A stretch of 6,846 nt of DNA from Candidatus Stahliibacteriota bacterium (GCA_030670605.1 DAOVBK010000086.1:1-6846), one strand, 5' to 3'; counted from the stretch's first letter, positions 1 through 5,958 are shown. Program-made: numbers and translations. Notes: generated by a model not told the origin, from the sequence alone.

Positions 1-305
1 ATCCAGAGTCAAGAACATTTCTCTGGAGTAAGACTGAATTGGAGTTCAAAAAGAGAAATTACCGTAACGCTGCTGATTTATGTAGCGATCTTTTTTCCAA
101 ATACAATGTGCACAATGATAAAAATTATGCAAACTTAGCGCAGTGCAAACTTCTTATGGGAAAATGTTTCTATGAATTAAAAGAGAAAGAACGGGCAAAA
201 GAAACATTGAAAGATGTGATAGGTTTTGAAAAACATTCTGAGAATTATCCTCAAATCAAGGAGTATTGCCGTGAAGCATATGGTCTGCTCAGCAGAATCT
301 TTTAA
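1..305 (+). CDS. TPR-like helical protein, C-terminal part (5' end outside window)
   Basis: The frame is open from the first bases of the window to a TAA stop at 303-305. The apparent TTG start at 39 is therefore not needed, and the gene probably begins upstream. About 100 residues are visible and they are strongly helical. They carry TPR-like spacing: a helix around the AADLCSDLF segment, then a helix pair containing AQCKLLMGKCFYELKEKERA, then a capping helix ending in AYGLLSRIF. Small residues (A, G) sit where TPR helices pack, and the ELKEKERAKETLKDVI segment resembles a TPR B helix. TPR domains usually mediate protein contacts, but no partner or process can be named here. It could also be a free-standing scaffold or the tail of a larger regulator. 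The codon pattern and clean stop suggest an intact C-terminus. Confidence 0.6.
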   Translation, partial: PESRTFLWSKTELEFKKRNYRNAADLCSDLFSKYNVHNDKNYANLAQCKLLMGKCFYELKEKERAKETLKDVIGFEKHSENYPQIKEYCREAYGLLSRIF

Positions 306-369
306 AGTATGAGTGAGAACGAACTCTGCAAATTCAGAATGGAAAGCTTAAAGTCTTATTCTTTAACCT

Positions 370-459
370 AAATTAGTTACGATTTGTGTTGACAGTGGGT
401 GCGATGTTAGGGTATTTGATCGATTTGAAGATGCAGAAGATTGGCTGGTCTCTGACTGA
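370..459 (+). pseudogene. Possible remnant of a gene C-terminus
   Basis: This is an open stretch of 29 codons between stops at 364-366 and 457-459. It has no ATG, GTG or TTG start that would give a reasonable protein. The translation includes TICVDSGCDVRVFD followed by RFEDAEDWLVSD. The pattern 'R-V-F-D-x-F-E-x-A-x-x-W-L' resembles the C-terminal helix of SpoIIAA/STAS-like small proteins as I remember them, so it may be the tail of a degraded copy. It is short enough to be chance. Confidence 0.2.
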
Positions 460-628
460 ATTCTTCTTGCAATATACTGGAGTGGTTGAATAACCGCACC
501 GCTATTTGAACCGAAAACCAGTGAGATTGGATAATGTACAGGTTCATGAAATGACTGATAATCAGAAAATAGATTTTAATGAATTTTCATCATAGTAATT
601 GAAAAAACATGGAAAGAAAGAAGATCGG

Positions 629-667
629 TAGAGCAAATCATATATGGAATTACCATGATTTGCTCTA
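629..667. repeat. Perfect 13-bp inverted repeat (hairpin)
   Basis: The arms at 629-641 (TAGAGCAAATCAT) and 655-667 (ATGATTTGCTCTA) are exact reverse complements separated by 13 nt. No T-tract follows on the + strand. On the - strand the hairpin is followed by a pyrimidine-rich stretch (complement of 601-624). A terminator, a protein-binding dyad or a remnant mobile-element end are all possible. It lies 71 nt upstream of the membrane-protein gene. Confidence 0.6.
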
Positions 668-738
668 TGTTGATCCACAACCTAACTAATCTATAGGGCA
701 TTATGTTAAGTTGCAGTTATTGGGTATAAGAAGATTTC

Positions 739-1185
739 ATGGTAGGTAAATTCCTATTGTTGGCTCTTTTTGGCATCGCGATGGCTTATGTAGAGGGCGT
801 AGGAGTGGTTTATCTCCGTCAAGTACTCGGAATTGGAGACATAGAATCAAACAATGTAGGGCTCAAGAGGTTTTCTAAGCGGTACCTTTTTATTGAGAAA
901 ACAAGGGAAGTAGCTACAATAGTGATGCTTGTAACTCTGGCTCTTCTGGTCGGAGACACGTGGCTTGATAAGATGGTCGTCTTTTTCTGGACCTTTGCCT
1001 TTTGGGATCTGTTCTATTATTGTTCGCTTTATCTTTTGCTTAAATGGTCGCCTAAACTTACTACAATTGATGTTCTCTTTCTTATACCTCGTCCCTGGAT
1101 CGCACCCGTGTGGGTCCCCATTGGAATATCATCAATCCTTATCATAAGTATTGCCGTTTTTCTTCTGACTTCTGTTTTCCGATGA
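739..1185 (+). CDS. Small conserved-type polytopic membrane protein
   Basis: This is a 148-residue hydrophobic protein, probably in the cytoplasmic membrane, with about four membrane segments. They lie near residues 4-26, 57-72, 79-101 and 110-143, the last long enough to be two passes broken at P-W-I-A-P. Charged residues cluster in the loop at 27-57. Recognisable motifs include AMAYVEG (14-20), an REVATIVML helix start (56-64), FWDLFYY (88-94) and DVLFLIPRPWIAPVW (111-125). I recall similar uncharacterised membrane proteins in many bacteria, with conserved REAATIVML, WDxFYY and LLFLIPxPWxxPV motifs, but no known function. The ATG at 739 has only a weak purine stretch (AAGAAG, 729-734) as ribosome site. 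It appears monocistronic, with gaps on both sides and a hairpin after the stop. No enzymatic motif is visible. Confidence 0.8.
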   Translation: MVGKFLLLALFGIAMAYVEGVGVVYLRQVLGIGDIESNNVGLKRFSKRYLFIEKTREVATIVMLVTLALLVGDTWLDKMVVFFWTFAFWDLFYYCSLYLLLKWSPKLTTIDVLFLIPRPWIAPVWVPIGISSILIISIAVFLLTSVFR

Positions 1186-1199
1186 TACTAATCAGGCAC

Positions 1200-1229
1200 A
1201 AGAGCGATCAGTAGAAAACTGATGCTCTT
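1200..1229 (+). terminator. Hairpin 14 nt after the membrane-protein gene
   Basis: Arms 1200-1212 (AAGAGCGATCAGT) and 1218-1229 (ACTGATGCTCTT) pair with one bulged G and an AGAAA loop. Position and shape fit a transcription terminator for the 739-1185 gene. No run of T follows, so it may be a weak or factor-assisted terminator or simply an mRNA-stabilising stem. Confidence 0.4.
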
Positions 1230-1311
1230 CGAAGTGTTGCTGATTCCCGCGTCGGCATAACAAAGATGACTGCCTCCACTGACTAGCAAAGCAAACTCTG
1301 CCACCACAGCC

Positions 1312-1383
1312 TAGTTGGATAGTTTAATAGCTGCATTGTTGTATTGTTAACTATTGAACGATAAGACCATCCAACTATACAAC
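1312..1383. repeat. Palindromic array of 8-bp units, element 1 (GTT/AAC anchors)
   Basis: Nine contiguous 8-bp steps can be read. In the left half GTT recurs at 1314, 1322, 1338 and 1346, with GCT at the equivalent 1330. In the right half its complement AAC ends at 1351, 1359, 1375 and 1383, with GAC ending at 1367. The two halves are symmetric about GTTAAC at 1346-1351. Because of the 8-bp period the stem can also slip by one unit: 1312-1320 (TAGTTGGAT) pairs exactly with 1369-1377 (ATCCAACTA), and 1322-1330 pairs with 1351-1359 through one G-T pair. No coding potential is seen. Confidence 0.6.
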
Positions 1384-1389
1384 TACGAA

Positions 1390-1479
1390 TATGTGTCCAA
1401 TCGTCCGATAGTCGGATAGTCTGATGGTCAGGTCATTGGTGTGACTATCGGACGATTGGACAATGGGACAATCAGACTA
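1390..1479. repeat. Palindromic array of 8-bp units, element 2 (GTC/GAC anchors), 20-bp perfect stem
   Basis: In the left half GTC recurs every 8 bp at 1395, 1403, 1411, 1419 and 1427 (units such as CGATAGTC, GGATAGTC, TGATGGTC). In the right half GAC ends at 1445, 1453, 1461, 1469 and 1477 (units such as TATCGGAC, GATTGGAC, AATGGGAC). The arms 1394-1413 and 1443-1462 are perfect 20-bp reverse complements with a 29-nt loop. A second 9-bp pair (1417-1425 with 1471-1479) uses a register shifted by five units. It lies 16 bp before the -35 element of the radical SAM promoter. Confidence 0.75.
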
Positions 1480-1494
1480 ATTGAAATCGCCGTA

Positions 1495-1539
1495 TTGACA
1501 GCGGGAACTCAACAATTATACTTCGTAATTCATTGAGTT
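1495..1539 (+). promoter_or_regulatory. Sigma-70-like promoter with dyad over the -10
   Basis: A consensus TTGACA (1495-1500) is followed after 16 bp by TATACT (1517-1522), giving a start near 1529 and a leader of about 33 nt. An inverted repeat covers the -10 and start site: AACTCAACAATTA (1506-1518) pairs with TAATTCATTGAGTT (1526-1539) with one bulge. That layout is what an operator looks like, though it could also form a hairpin. The ribosome site is probably AAAGG near 1545-1549, ahead of the ATG at 1562. Confidence 0.65.
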
Positions 1540-1561
1540 GAAAAAAAGGTAACACCATACC

Positions 1562-2317
1562 ATGGAACTATTTAATCCAATTGCGAAAGCACAGGAAATT
1601 CGTTCATTCGTAGAAAGAGACGGGTTACGTAAGTACTATCGGGTTCCGCGTGCTGGGAGCTGGTATGGTGGCATTGCCACGGCTGACTGCTGTGGCTGTA
1701 ATCTGAAATGTGCATTCTGCTGGATCAATAAACCGCGCGACAATCCAGAAAAGATCGGTCACTTCTATACACCAGAGCAGATTTTCAATAAAATCACCGC
1801 ATGCGCCGCACGTCATGGGTATCGACTTCTCCGCCTCAGCGGTAATGAACCGACCTTATGCAAACAGCATCTGCTCGAACTCCTTGGCCTTGTTGACAAG
1901 ACGAACTATCTTTTTATTCTGGAGACCAATGGGACACTGCTCGATGTGGATTATGTCACGGCTCTTGCTCAATTCAAGAATCTGCACGTGCGGGTTTCCC
2001 TCAAAGGTACAAATGCCGAAGAGCATTCACTTTTGACTGGAGCGATTGGTGACTCTTTTGAAAATATCATAGATGCAATAGCGTTGCTTAAGAAACATAA
2101 GATACGGTTCAATGTGGCTGCTATGTTGTCATTCAGTCCTGATAAGAATGTCATGCTCTTGAAAGAAAGATTACGGACAATTGCCTCTTCTGTTGGTGAG
2201 GATTTCGAGGAAGAGTACGTGTTTCTATACCCTCACGTGGTGAGGAGATTGAAACGTGCTGGTCTCGAGCCGTTCAGGGCATACTCTTCACAGGGTATTC
2301 CTCAAGAATTGAAATAG
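1562..2317 (+). CDS. Radical SAM protein, archaeal-type WYGGIATAD/GCNLKCAFCW family
   Basis: This 251-residue protein is predicted to bind a [4Fe-4S] cluster and cleave S-adenosylmethionine to start radical chemistry. The substrate is unknown. The cluster motif is C46-x3-C50-x2-C53 within GCNLKCAFCW. Extra cysteines C43 and C44 precede it, after the segment GSWYGGIATADCC (32-44). The usual GGEP SAM-binding motif appears as LSGNEPTL. A later strand reads FILETNGTLL, and RVSLKGTNAEEH fits the radical SAM barrel pattern. From memory, proteins with this G-x-WYGGIATAD entry and CxFCW motif are frequent in archaea, annotated only as radical SAM or pyruvate formate-lyase-activating-like. No glycyl-radical partner is nearby. 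The length suits a single barrel without an extra Fe-S domain. The gene has its own strong promoter and is probably separate from the fpg unit. Confidence 0.85.
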   Translation: MELFNPIAKAQEIRSFVERDGLRKYYRVPRAGSWYGGIATADCCGCNLKCAFCWINKPRDNPEKIGHFYTPEQIFNKITACAARHGYRLLRLSGNEPTLCKQHLLELLGLVDKTNYLFILETNGTLLDVDYVTALAQFKNLHVRVSLKGTNAEEHSLLTGAIGDSFENIIDAIALLKKHKIRFNVAAMLSFSPDKNVMLLKERLRTIASSVGEDFEEEYVFLYPHVVRRLKRAGLEPFRAYSSQGIPQELK

Positions 2318-2327
2318 TTTCTTCAGG
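2300..2327 (+). terminator. Weak hairpin spanning the radical SAM stop codon
   Basis: CCTCAAGAA (2300-2308) can pair with TTCTTCAGG (2319-2327) with one mismatch, and the TAG stop (2315-2317) lies in the loop. A T-rich but interrupted stretch follows. It could attenuate transcription before the fpg promoter. The support is only structural. Confidence 0.25.
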
Positions 2328-2335
2328 TTCGTTCC

Positions 2336-2369
2336 TTGCTTTTGGCGCGGTCTATTGTATAATGGCGTA
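2336..2369 (+). promoter_or_regulatory. Promoter for a leaderless fpg transcript
   Basis: TTGCTT (2336-2341), a 16-bp spacer and a consensus TATAAT (2358-2363) precede the ATG at 2369. Only five bases (GGCGT) separate the -10 from the ATG, so transcription should begin at or within a base or two of the start codon. No Shine-Dalgarno sequence is present in 2340-2368. Both facts point to a leaderless mRNA for the fpg-ligase-rtcA cluster. Confidence 0.6.
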
Positions 2370-3193
2370 TGCCTGAGCTTCCTGAACTCGAAGTTATCAA
2401 AAATAACCTCCGCCGTCAGATTACCGGGAAAACAGTACGAGCTCTTACAATTATAAAGCCGTATGTGCTCAAGAATTACTTCAAGGATGACCTTCATGAC
2501 GACATCGTCGCAGATGTACAAAGAAGGGGAAAGTATATCCTTATTTTCCTGAAAGAATATGTCATGCTTATACATTTGATGCTGCGCGGTACGCTCGGTT
2601 TTGTGTTACCGTCTCAACGGGTAAAGAAATCAGTCGCAGCAGTTGTGCACTTTAAGGATGGTACTGTACTCGAACTTGCAGAGCGCGGTCACAAGAAGCG
2701 CGTGTCTTTATACGTTGTTCCCCGGCGAAAGCTCGATGCGCATTTGAATGTCGGCGTTGAGCCTTTGGACCTATCATTTACACAGAAGAGGTTGAGCCAG
2801 TTACTGAGCAAAGAACCCAAACGGCTCAAGTCGTTCTTGCGTGATCAACGTACAATAGCAGGCATTGGCAATGCATATGCTGATGAGATTTTGTGGTCGT
2901 CACGCCTTTCTCCATTTAAGATGACAGCAAACATGGACAGTCGTGAAACAAAGAGATTGTACACAGCTATTAAAGATGTGCTTGTATGGGCAATAGATGA
3001 GGTGGAAAAGCGGGGAGTGTCTGACACGCGGGAGTTTCTGAGAGTTCATGACAAGAAAAACAAGCCATGCCCTCGGTGTCAGACGCGAATACTGTCTGTG
3101 CATTCCTCTGGTTCAGAGACATACTACTGTCCGAACTGTCAGACTCATGGAAGGAAACTGAAAGACGGTCGTATGTCAAAATTCTACAGGTAG
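2369..3193 (+). CDS. mutM: Fpg/MutM-family DNA glycosylase/AP lyase
   Basis: This 274-residue enzyme is predicted to excise oxidised purines such as 8-oxoG or FapyG and cut the abasic site by beta,delta-elimination. It has the full family layout. MPELPELE at the N-terminus contains the catalytic Pro2 and Glu3. Lys55 in RRGKYILI matches the conserved loop lysine, and Met71 in HLMLRG matches the helix-filling Met. The helix-two-turn-helix reads GIGNAYADEIL. The C-terminal zinc finger is C-x2-C-x16-C-x2-C (CPRC then CPNC), with the length usual for the family. The canonical DPRRFG insertion loop is replaced by AERGHKKRVSLY (104-115), lacking the Arg-Phe wedge. I recall a subgroup with a similar TEAGTKKRA loop, so specificity may differ from E. 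coli Fpg. It is the first gene of the repair cluster, with 9 nt to the ligase. Confidence 0.93.
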   Translation: MPELPELEVIKNNLRRQITGKTVRALTIIKPYVLKNYFKDDLHDDIVADVQRRGKYILIFLKEYVMLIHLMLRGTLGFVLPSQRVKKSVAAVVHFKDGTVLELAERGHKKRVSLYVVPRRKLDAHLNVGVEPLDLSFTQKRLSQLLSKEPKRLKSFLRDQRTIAGIGNAYADEILWSSRLSPFKMTANMDSRETKRLYTAIKDVLVWAIDEVEKRGVSDTREFLRVHDKKNKPCPRCQTRILSVHSSGSETYYCPNCQTHGRKLKDGRMSKFYR

Positions 3194-3202
3194 GGAAAAG
3201 AG

Positions 3203-4744
3203 ATGACATTCAACGAGCTTGTTGCCTATTCACAAAGAATACGGGCAGCGAGCGCACGTAATGACAAAATCGCGATAATTCAAGAATTTCTTGCTCGACT
3301 GAGCGTGAAGGAAGCTGCAGTCGGTGTGAACTATGTTGCTGGCAAAACGCGGCAGGGTAAACTGAATATTGCGTGGAAGGATTTGTCCGCGTTGATGAAC
3401 ATGCCGGGTGCCGGACCCTCTAAAGAGCTCTGTTTGATGGACATAGATGAAGCACTAACGAGCGCACGTAGAGCGCGGGGAAGGCAGAAGCGCCTTGTGC
3501 TCGTGTCAGTTTTCCAGCGGCTCCCAAAGCACGAGCGGGAATTTCTCGTCATGCTCGTTCAGGGTGAAGTCCAGCAAGGTGCAGGAGAAGGACTCGTGAA
3601 GATGGCGATCGCGCGTTTCTTTCAGCTATCAGACACTGACATTGAACACGCGTACATGCGCATGCCTGATATCGGTGATATGTACGTCCATCTTATGAAA
3701 AAAGGAACAGCTGGCATTCGGGAAATTAATATGCAGCTTTTCACCCCGGTCAAACCAATGCTCGCCCACATTGCTGATTCAGTTGATGAAATCTTCACGG
3801 AATACGACCGCTTTGCCCTGGAATACAAGCTCGATGGCGTTCGTGTGCAGCTTCACAAACAGCATGATACCGTGAAGATTTTCTCACGGCATCTCAAGGA
3901 TATCACTATGCATTTTCCTGAGGTGGTTGAGGCTGGGCAACGAATAAAGGCAGATGAATGTATACTCGATGGCGAGGCGATTGGTGTGGACAGTCACGGC
4001 AGACCGCTGCCATTCCAGATACTCGCGAAAAGAACGACGCGGAAAAAGGATATCGATGCAATGAGAAAGAAAATCCACGTCGTCCCGCAGTTTTTTGACA
4101 TACTCTACTGCAATGGTAGCGATATCACGGGTCTGCCGTGTAAAGAACGGTGGCGCGTACTGACAGATATGATAACGGACGCAAACGAATTAACGCCGAG
4201 GGTAGTTCCCGTAAACAAGGCATCGGGCAAGAAATTCTATGCACACGCGCTGGAAAAGGGAAGCGAGGGTATTATGGTGAAATTACTTGATTCGCCATAT
4301 AAAGCAGGCAAGCGCGGCAAGGTATGGTTCAAGATCAAACAGTTTCATACGATTGACTGTGTTATTCTTGCGGCAGAATGGGGTAGTGGAAGAAGGACAG
4401 GTTGGCTTTCCAATCTTCATCTGGGTATCCTTGATGAGACACGGACAAAGTATCTCATGGTTGGTAAGACATTCAAGGGAATGACCGACACAATGCTTGA
4501 GTGGTTCACTAGGCACCTACAGCAGATAAAAGTCTCAGAAGACAAGTGGACAGTTTATGTGAAGCCTGAAGTGGTTGTCGAAATAGCATTTAATAATGTG
4601 CAGCAGAGCCCGAAGTATGAATCAGGTGTTGCGCTTCGGTTTGCACGGGTTAAGGCGATCCGGGAAGACAAAAAACCACAAGAAATCAATACTATTGTTG
4701 ATTTGCACATATTGTCTTATGGGATGACTCACCGTGCATTATGA
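3203..4744 (+). CDS. lig: ATP-dependent DNA ligase
   Basis: This 513-residue enzyme seals DNA nicks through a lysyl-AMP intermediate. All nucleotidyltransferase motifs are visible. Motif I is EYKLDGVR with the adenylated Lys209. Motif Ia is SRHLKDIT (228-235), III is LDGEAI (255-260), IIIa is FFDIL (297-301), IV is EGIMVK (355-360) and V is WFKIK (375-379). The OB-fold motif VI region is RFARVKAIREDK (479-490). Residues 1-200 form the helical DNA-binding domain of archaeal LigB-type ligases. The length is below the roughly 560-600 of many archaeal enzymes and near that of actinobacterial LigB. The start is supported by AGGG at 3192-3195, overlapping the fpg stop and 7 nt before the ATG. Most bacteria use NAD-dependent LigA for replication, so this is probably a repair ligase. 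No polymerase, nuclease or Ku domain is attached. Confidence 0.96.
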   Translation: MTFNELVAYSQRIRAASARNDKIAIIQEFLARLSVKEAAVGVNYVAGKTRQGKLNIAWKDLSALMNMPGAGPSKELCLMDIDEALTSARRARGRQKRLVLVSVFQRLPKHEREFLVMLVQGEVQQGAGEGLVKMAIARFFQLSDTDIEHAYMRMPDIGDMYVHLMKKGTAGIREINMQLFTPVKPMLAHIADSVDEIFTEYDRFALEYKLDGVRVQLHKQHDTVKIFSRHLKDITMHFPEVVEAGQRIKADECILDGEAIGVDSHGRPLPFQILAKRTTRKKDIDAMRKKIHVVPQFFDILYCNGSDITGLPCKERWRVLTDMITDANELTPRVVPVNKASGKKFYAHALEKGSEGIMVKLLDSPYKAGKRGKVWFKIKQFHTIDCVILAAEWGSGRRTGWLSNLHLGILDETRTKYLMVGKTFKGMTDTMLEWFTRHLQQIKVSEDKWTVYVKPEVVVEIAFNNVQQSPKYESGVALRFARVKAIREDKKPQEINTIVDLHILSYGMTHRAL

Positions 4745-4757
4745 GCAGGAAAAGAAG

Positions 4758-4946
4758 ATGCACATTTCCTTCTGCATATCCTATTGTCATCGATGTGACT
4801 GGCATACTGGGAGAATCCGTAGGACCGCACAGGAGGCGCCCGATATGTTCCAAGAATATGGGGGATTCAAGCGCCTTTTGGAAGGCAATGTGAATCTTGA
4901 TGACATGACTAAGGGTCTGAACATACTGGCCAAACACCATGATTGA
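4758..4946 (+). CDS. Small Cys-rich ORF linking ligase and rtcA (unknown; possible frameshift)
   Basis: I do not recognise this 62-residue product. The ATG at 4758 has AGGA (4747-4750) 7 nt upstream. The frame also reaches a GTG at 4734 inside the ligase gene. The stop (4944-4946) overlaps the rtcA start by 8 nt, which would allow translational coupling, and rtcA lacks its own clear ribosome site. The N-terminus carries C6-x3-C10-x2-C13 (CISYCHRC), a possible metal or redox site. The C-terminal half (PDMFQEYGGFKRLLEGNV onward) looks like a genuine helical protein. The C/H/R-rich first part could be noise, however. A second frame, 4741-4893, starts at an ATGA overlapping the ligase stop and reads more naturally at first (AYPIVIDVTGILGES). 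One base change between the frames would join the better halves, so a frameshifted gene is a real alternative. Confidence 0.45.
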   Translation: MHISFCISYCHRCDWHTGRIRRTAQEAPDMFQEYGGFKRLLEGNVNLDDMTKGLNILAKHHD

Positions 4947-5958
4947 AATTGATGGTGGCTATCAAGAGGGTGGTGGTCAGATTCTGAGAACCGTAGTAGC
5001 GCTTTCTTGTATAACACGACAGGGGGTACGTATACATAACATCCGCAAGGGTAGAGAAAAACCAGGATTGCGACCCCAGCACCTTGAGGGCATTTCTGCT
5101 GCGGGGAGGATGTGTGAAGCTGAACTACATGACCTTCATTTGAATTCCTTGGAAGTCACCTTTATACCCAGAACAATCACAGGTGGGCAGTATTCAATTG
5201 ATACACGGACCGCTGGTTCAGTAACACTAATTCTGCAAACGTTATTGCCGATTGCACTCCATGCTGATCGTGCGTGTACGTTTGTCATTAAAGGGGGAAC
5301 GGCAGTACCGTTCAGTCCGACAGTGCTCTATTTTCAGCACATCTTTTGCTACCTTCTTGAGCAACTCGGTGGTTCACTGCATCTCGAGCTAAAACGTCAC
5401 GGTTTCTATCCAGCAGGAGGAGGTGAGGTTTTGGTGACTGTACAGCCAGCGCACATTACGTCGATGCAGTGGATGGAACGTGGTGATACGTACAACATTG
5501 AAGTCCTTTCTATTGCATCAACACATCTCCAGAACGCGCACGTGGCTAAACGCATGATCGATGGTTTCAAGAAGATCATACCAGATGCCCACAGTACGTT
5601 CGAATATGTGGCTGCGAATTCTCCTGGCTGTTTTATTGCGAGCCATGCCTGCTTCGCTCATGGCAGGATTGGTGCTGATGTGCTTGGCAAACGGGGAAAG
5701 CGGGCAGAGGATGTTGGTAAGGAGGCAGCAAGGGATCTTGAACGAGAAATAGCTACAGGTGCACCAATAGATTCTTGGATGGTTGATCAAGTCGTGCCCT
5801 ACATGGCGCTAGTAGTTGCCCGGACCGGTGAGCCTGCCCGCATTCGGATTCCTGATATGACCGAACATGCGCGTACAAACATTTGGGTTGTGGAGAAGTT
5901 TCTGCCGGTTCATTTCACGATTGATAAAAGTGTATTGCGGTGTGATAAGAAAAACTAA
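4939..5958 (+). CDS. rtcA: RNA 3'-terminal phosphate cyclase
   Basis: This 339-residue enzyme is predicted to convert an RNA 3'-phosphate to a 2',3'-cyclic phosphate with ATP, through a histidyl-AMP intermediate. Family features are complete and in order: EGGGQILRT (10-18), GLRPQH (43-48), RTAGS (90-94), KGGT-x-V (117-122), GFYPAGGGE (154-162), an insert domain around 180-275 and NSPGC. MVDQVVPYMAL follows, and the catalytic histidine is His310 in EHARTNIWVVEKFL. The length is standard. The start is fixed by the typical IEIDGGYQEGGGQ N-terminus. Translation is probably coupled to the overlapping upstream ORF. RtcA family members are also reported to adenylylate DNA 5'-phosphate ends, which makes the ligase neighbour suggestive. 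No rtcB or archease is visible. The gene ends 9 nt from a convergent gene. Confidence 0.95.
   Translation: MIEIDGGYQEGGGQILRTVVALSCITRQGVRIHNIRKGREKPGLRPQHLEGISAAGRMCEAELHDLHLNSLEVTFIPRTITGGQYSIDTRTAGSVTLILQTLLPIALHADRACTFVIKGGTAVPFSPTVLYFQHIFCYLLEQLGGSLHLELKRHGFYPAGGGEVLVTVQPAHITSMQWMERGDTYNIEVLSIASTHLQNAHVAKRMIDGFKKIIPDAHSTFEYVAANSPGCFIASHACFAHGRIGADVLGKRGKRAEDVGKEAARDLEREIATGAPIDSWMVDQVVPYMALVVARTGEPARIRIPDMTEHARTNIWVVEKFLPVHFTIDKSVLRCDKKN

Larger units (their letters stand above)
306..738. other. Gap with no convincing intact gene
   Basis: No long ORF exists here on either strand. Two short stretches look more protein-like than chance. The frame 370-459 has no start codon and ends in VRVFDRFEDAEDWLVSD before TGA. 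The frame 494-595 contains PVRLDNVQVHEM. Both may be decayed gene ends. A 20-codon ORF at 309-371 begins 3 nt after the upstream stop but has no recognisable features. The only clear structure is the perfect inverted repeat at 629-667. A weak TATAAG at 725-730 lies 8 nt before the next ATG but lacks a good -35 element. Confidence 0.5.

Noticed and set aside
702..730. Promoter for the membrane-protein gene
   Set aside because: TATAAG at 725-730 is suggestive, but the sequence 17 bp upstream (TATGTT) is not a credible -35, so it is not listed as a feature.
965..1147. 60-codon + strand ORF inside the membrane-protein gene
   Set aside because: It is an alternative frame of the 739-1185 coding sequence and has no independent ribosome site or motif.
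1312..1479. CRISPR-like array
   Set aside because: The repeating unit is only 8 bp with variable interior, there are no spacers of 25-40 bp, and the second half is inverted relative to the first.
1710..2036. 108-codon + strand ORF inside the radical SAM gene
   Set aside because: It overlaps the cluster motif and core of the radical SAM protein in another frame. The translation is low-complexity in S, R and I and looks like a shadow.
2288..2575. 95-codon ORF on the - strand over the fpg start
   Set aside because: It lies opposite the clear Fpg N-terminus and its promoter, and it has no recognisable motif.
4758..4946. SelW/Rdx-type thioredoxin-like protein, suggested by an early CxxC
   Set aside because: The CHRC sits after a short strand as in SelW, but the rest is helical and too short for the Rdx fold, so no such function is claimed.
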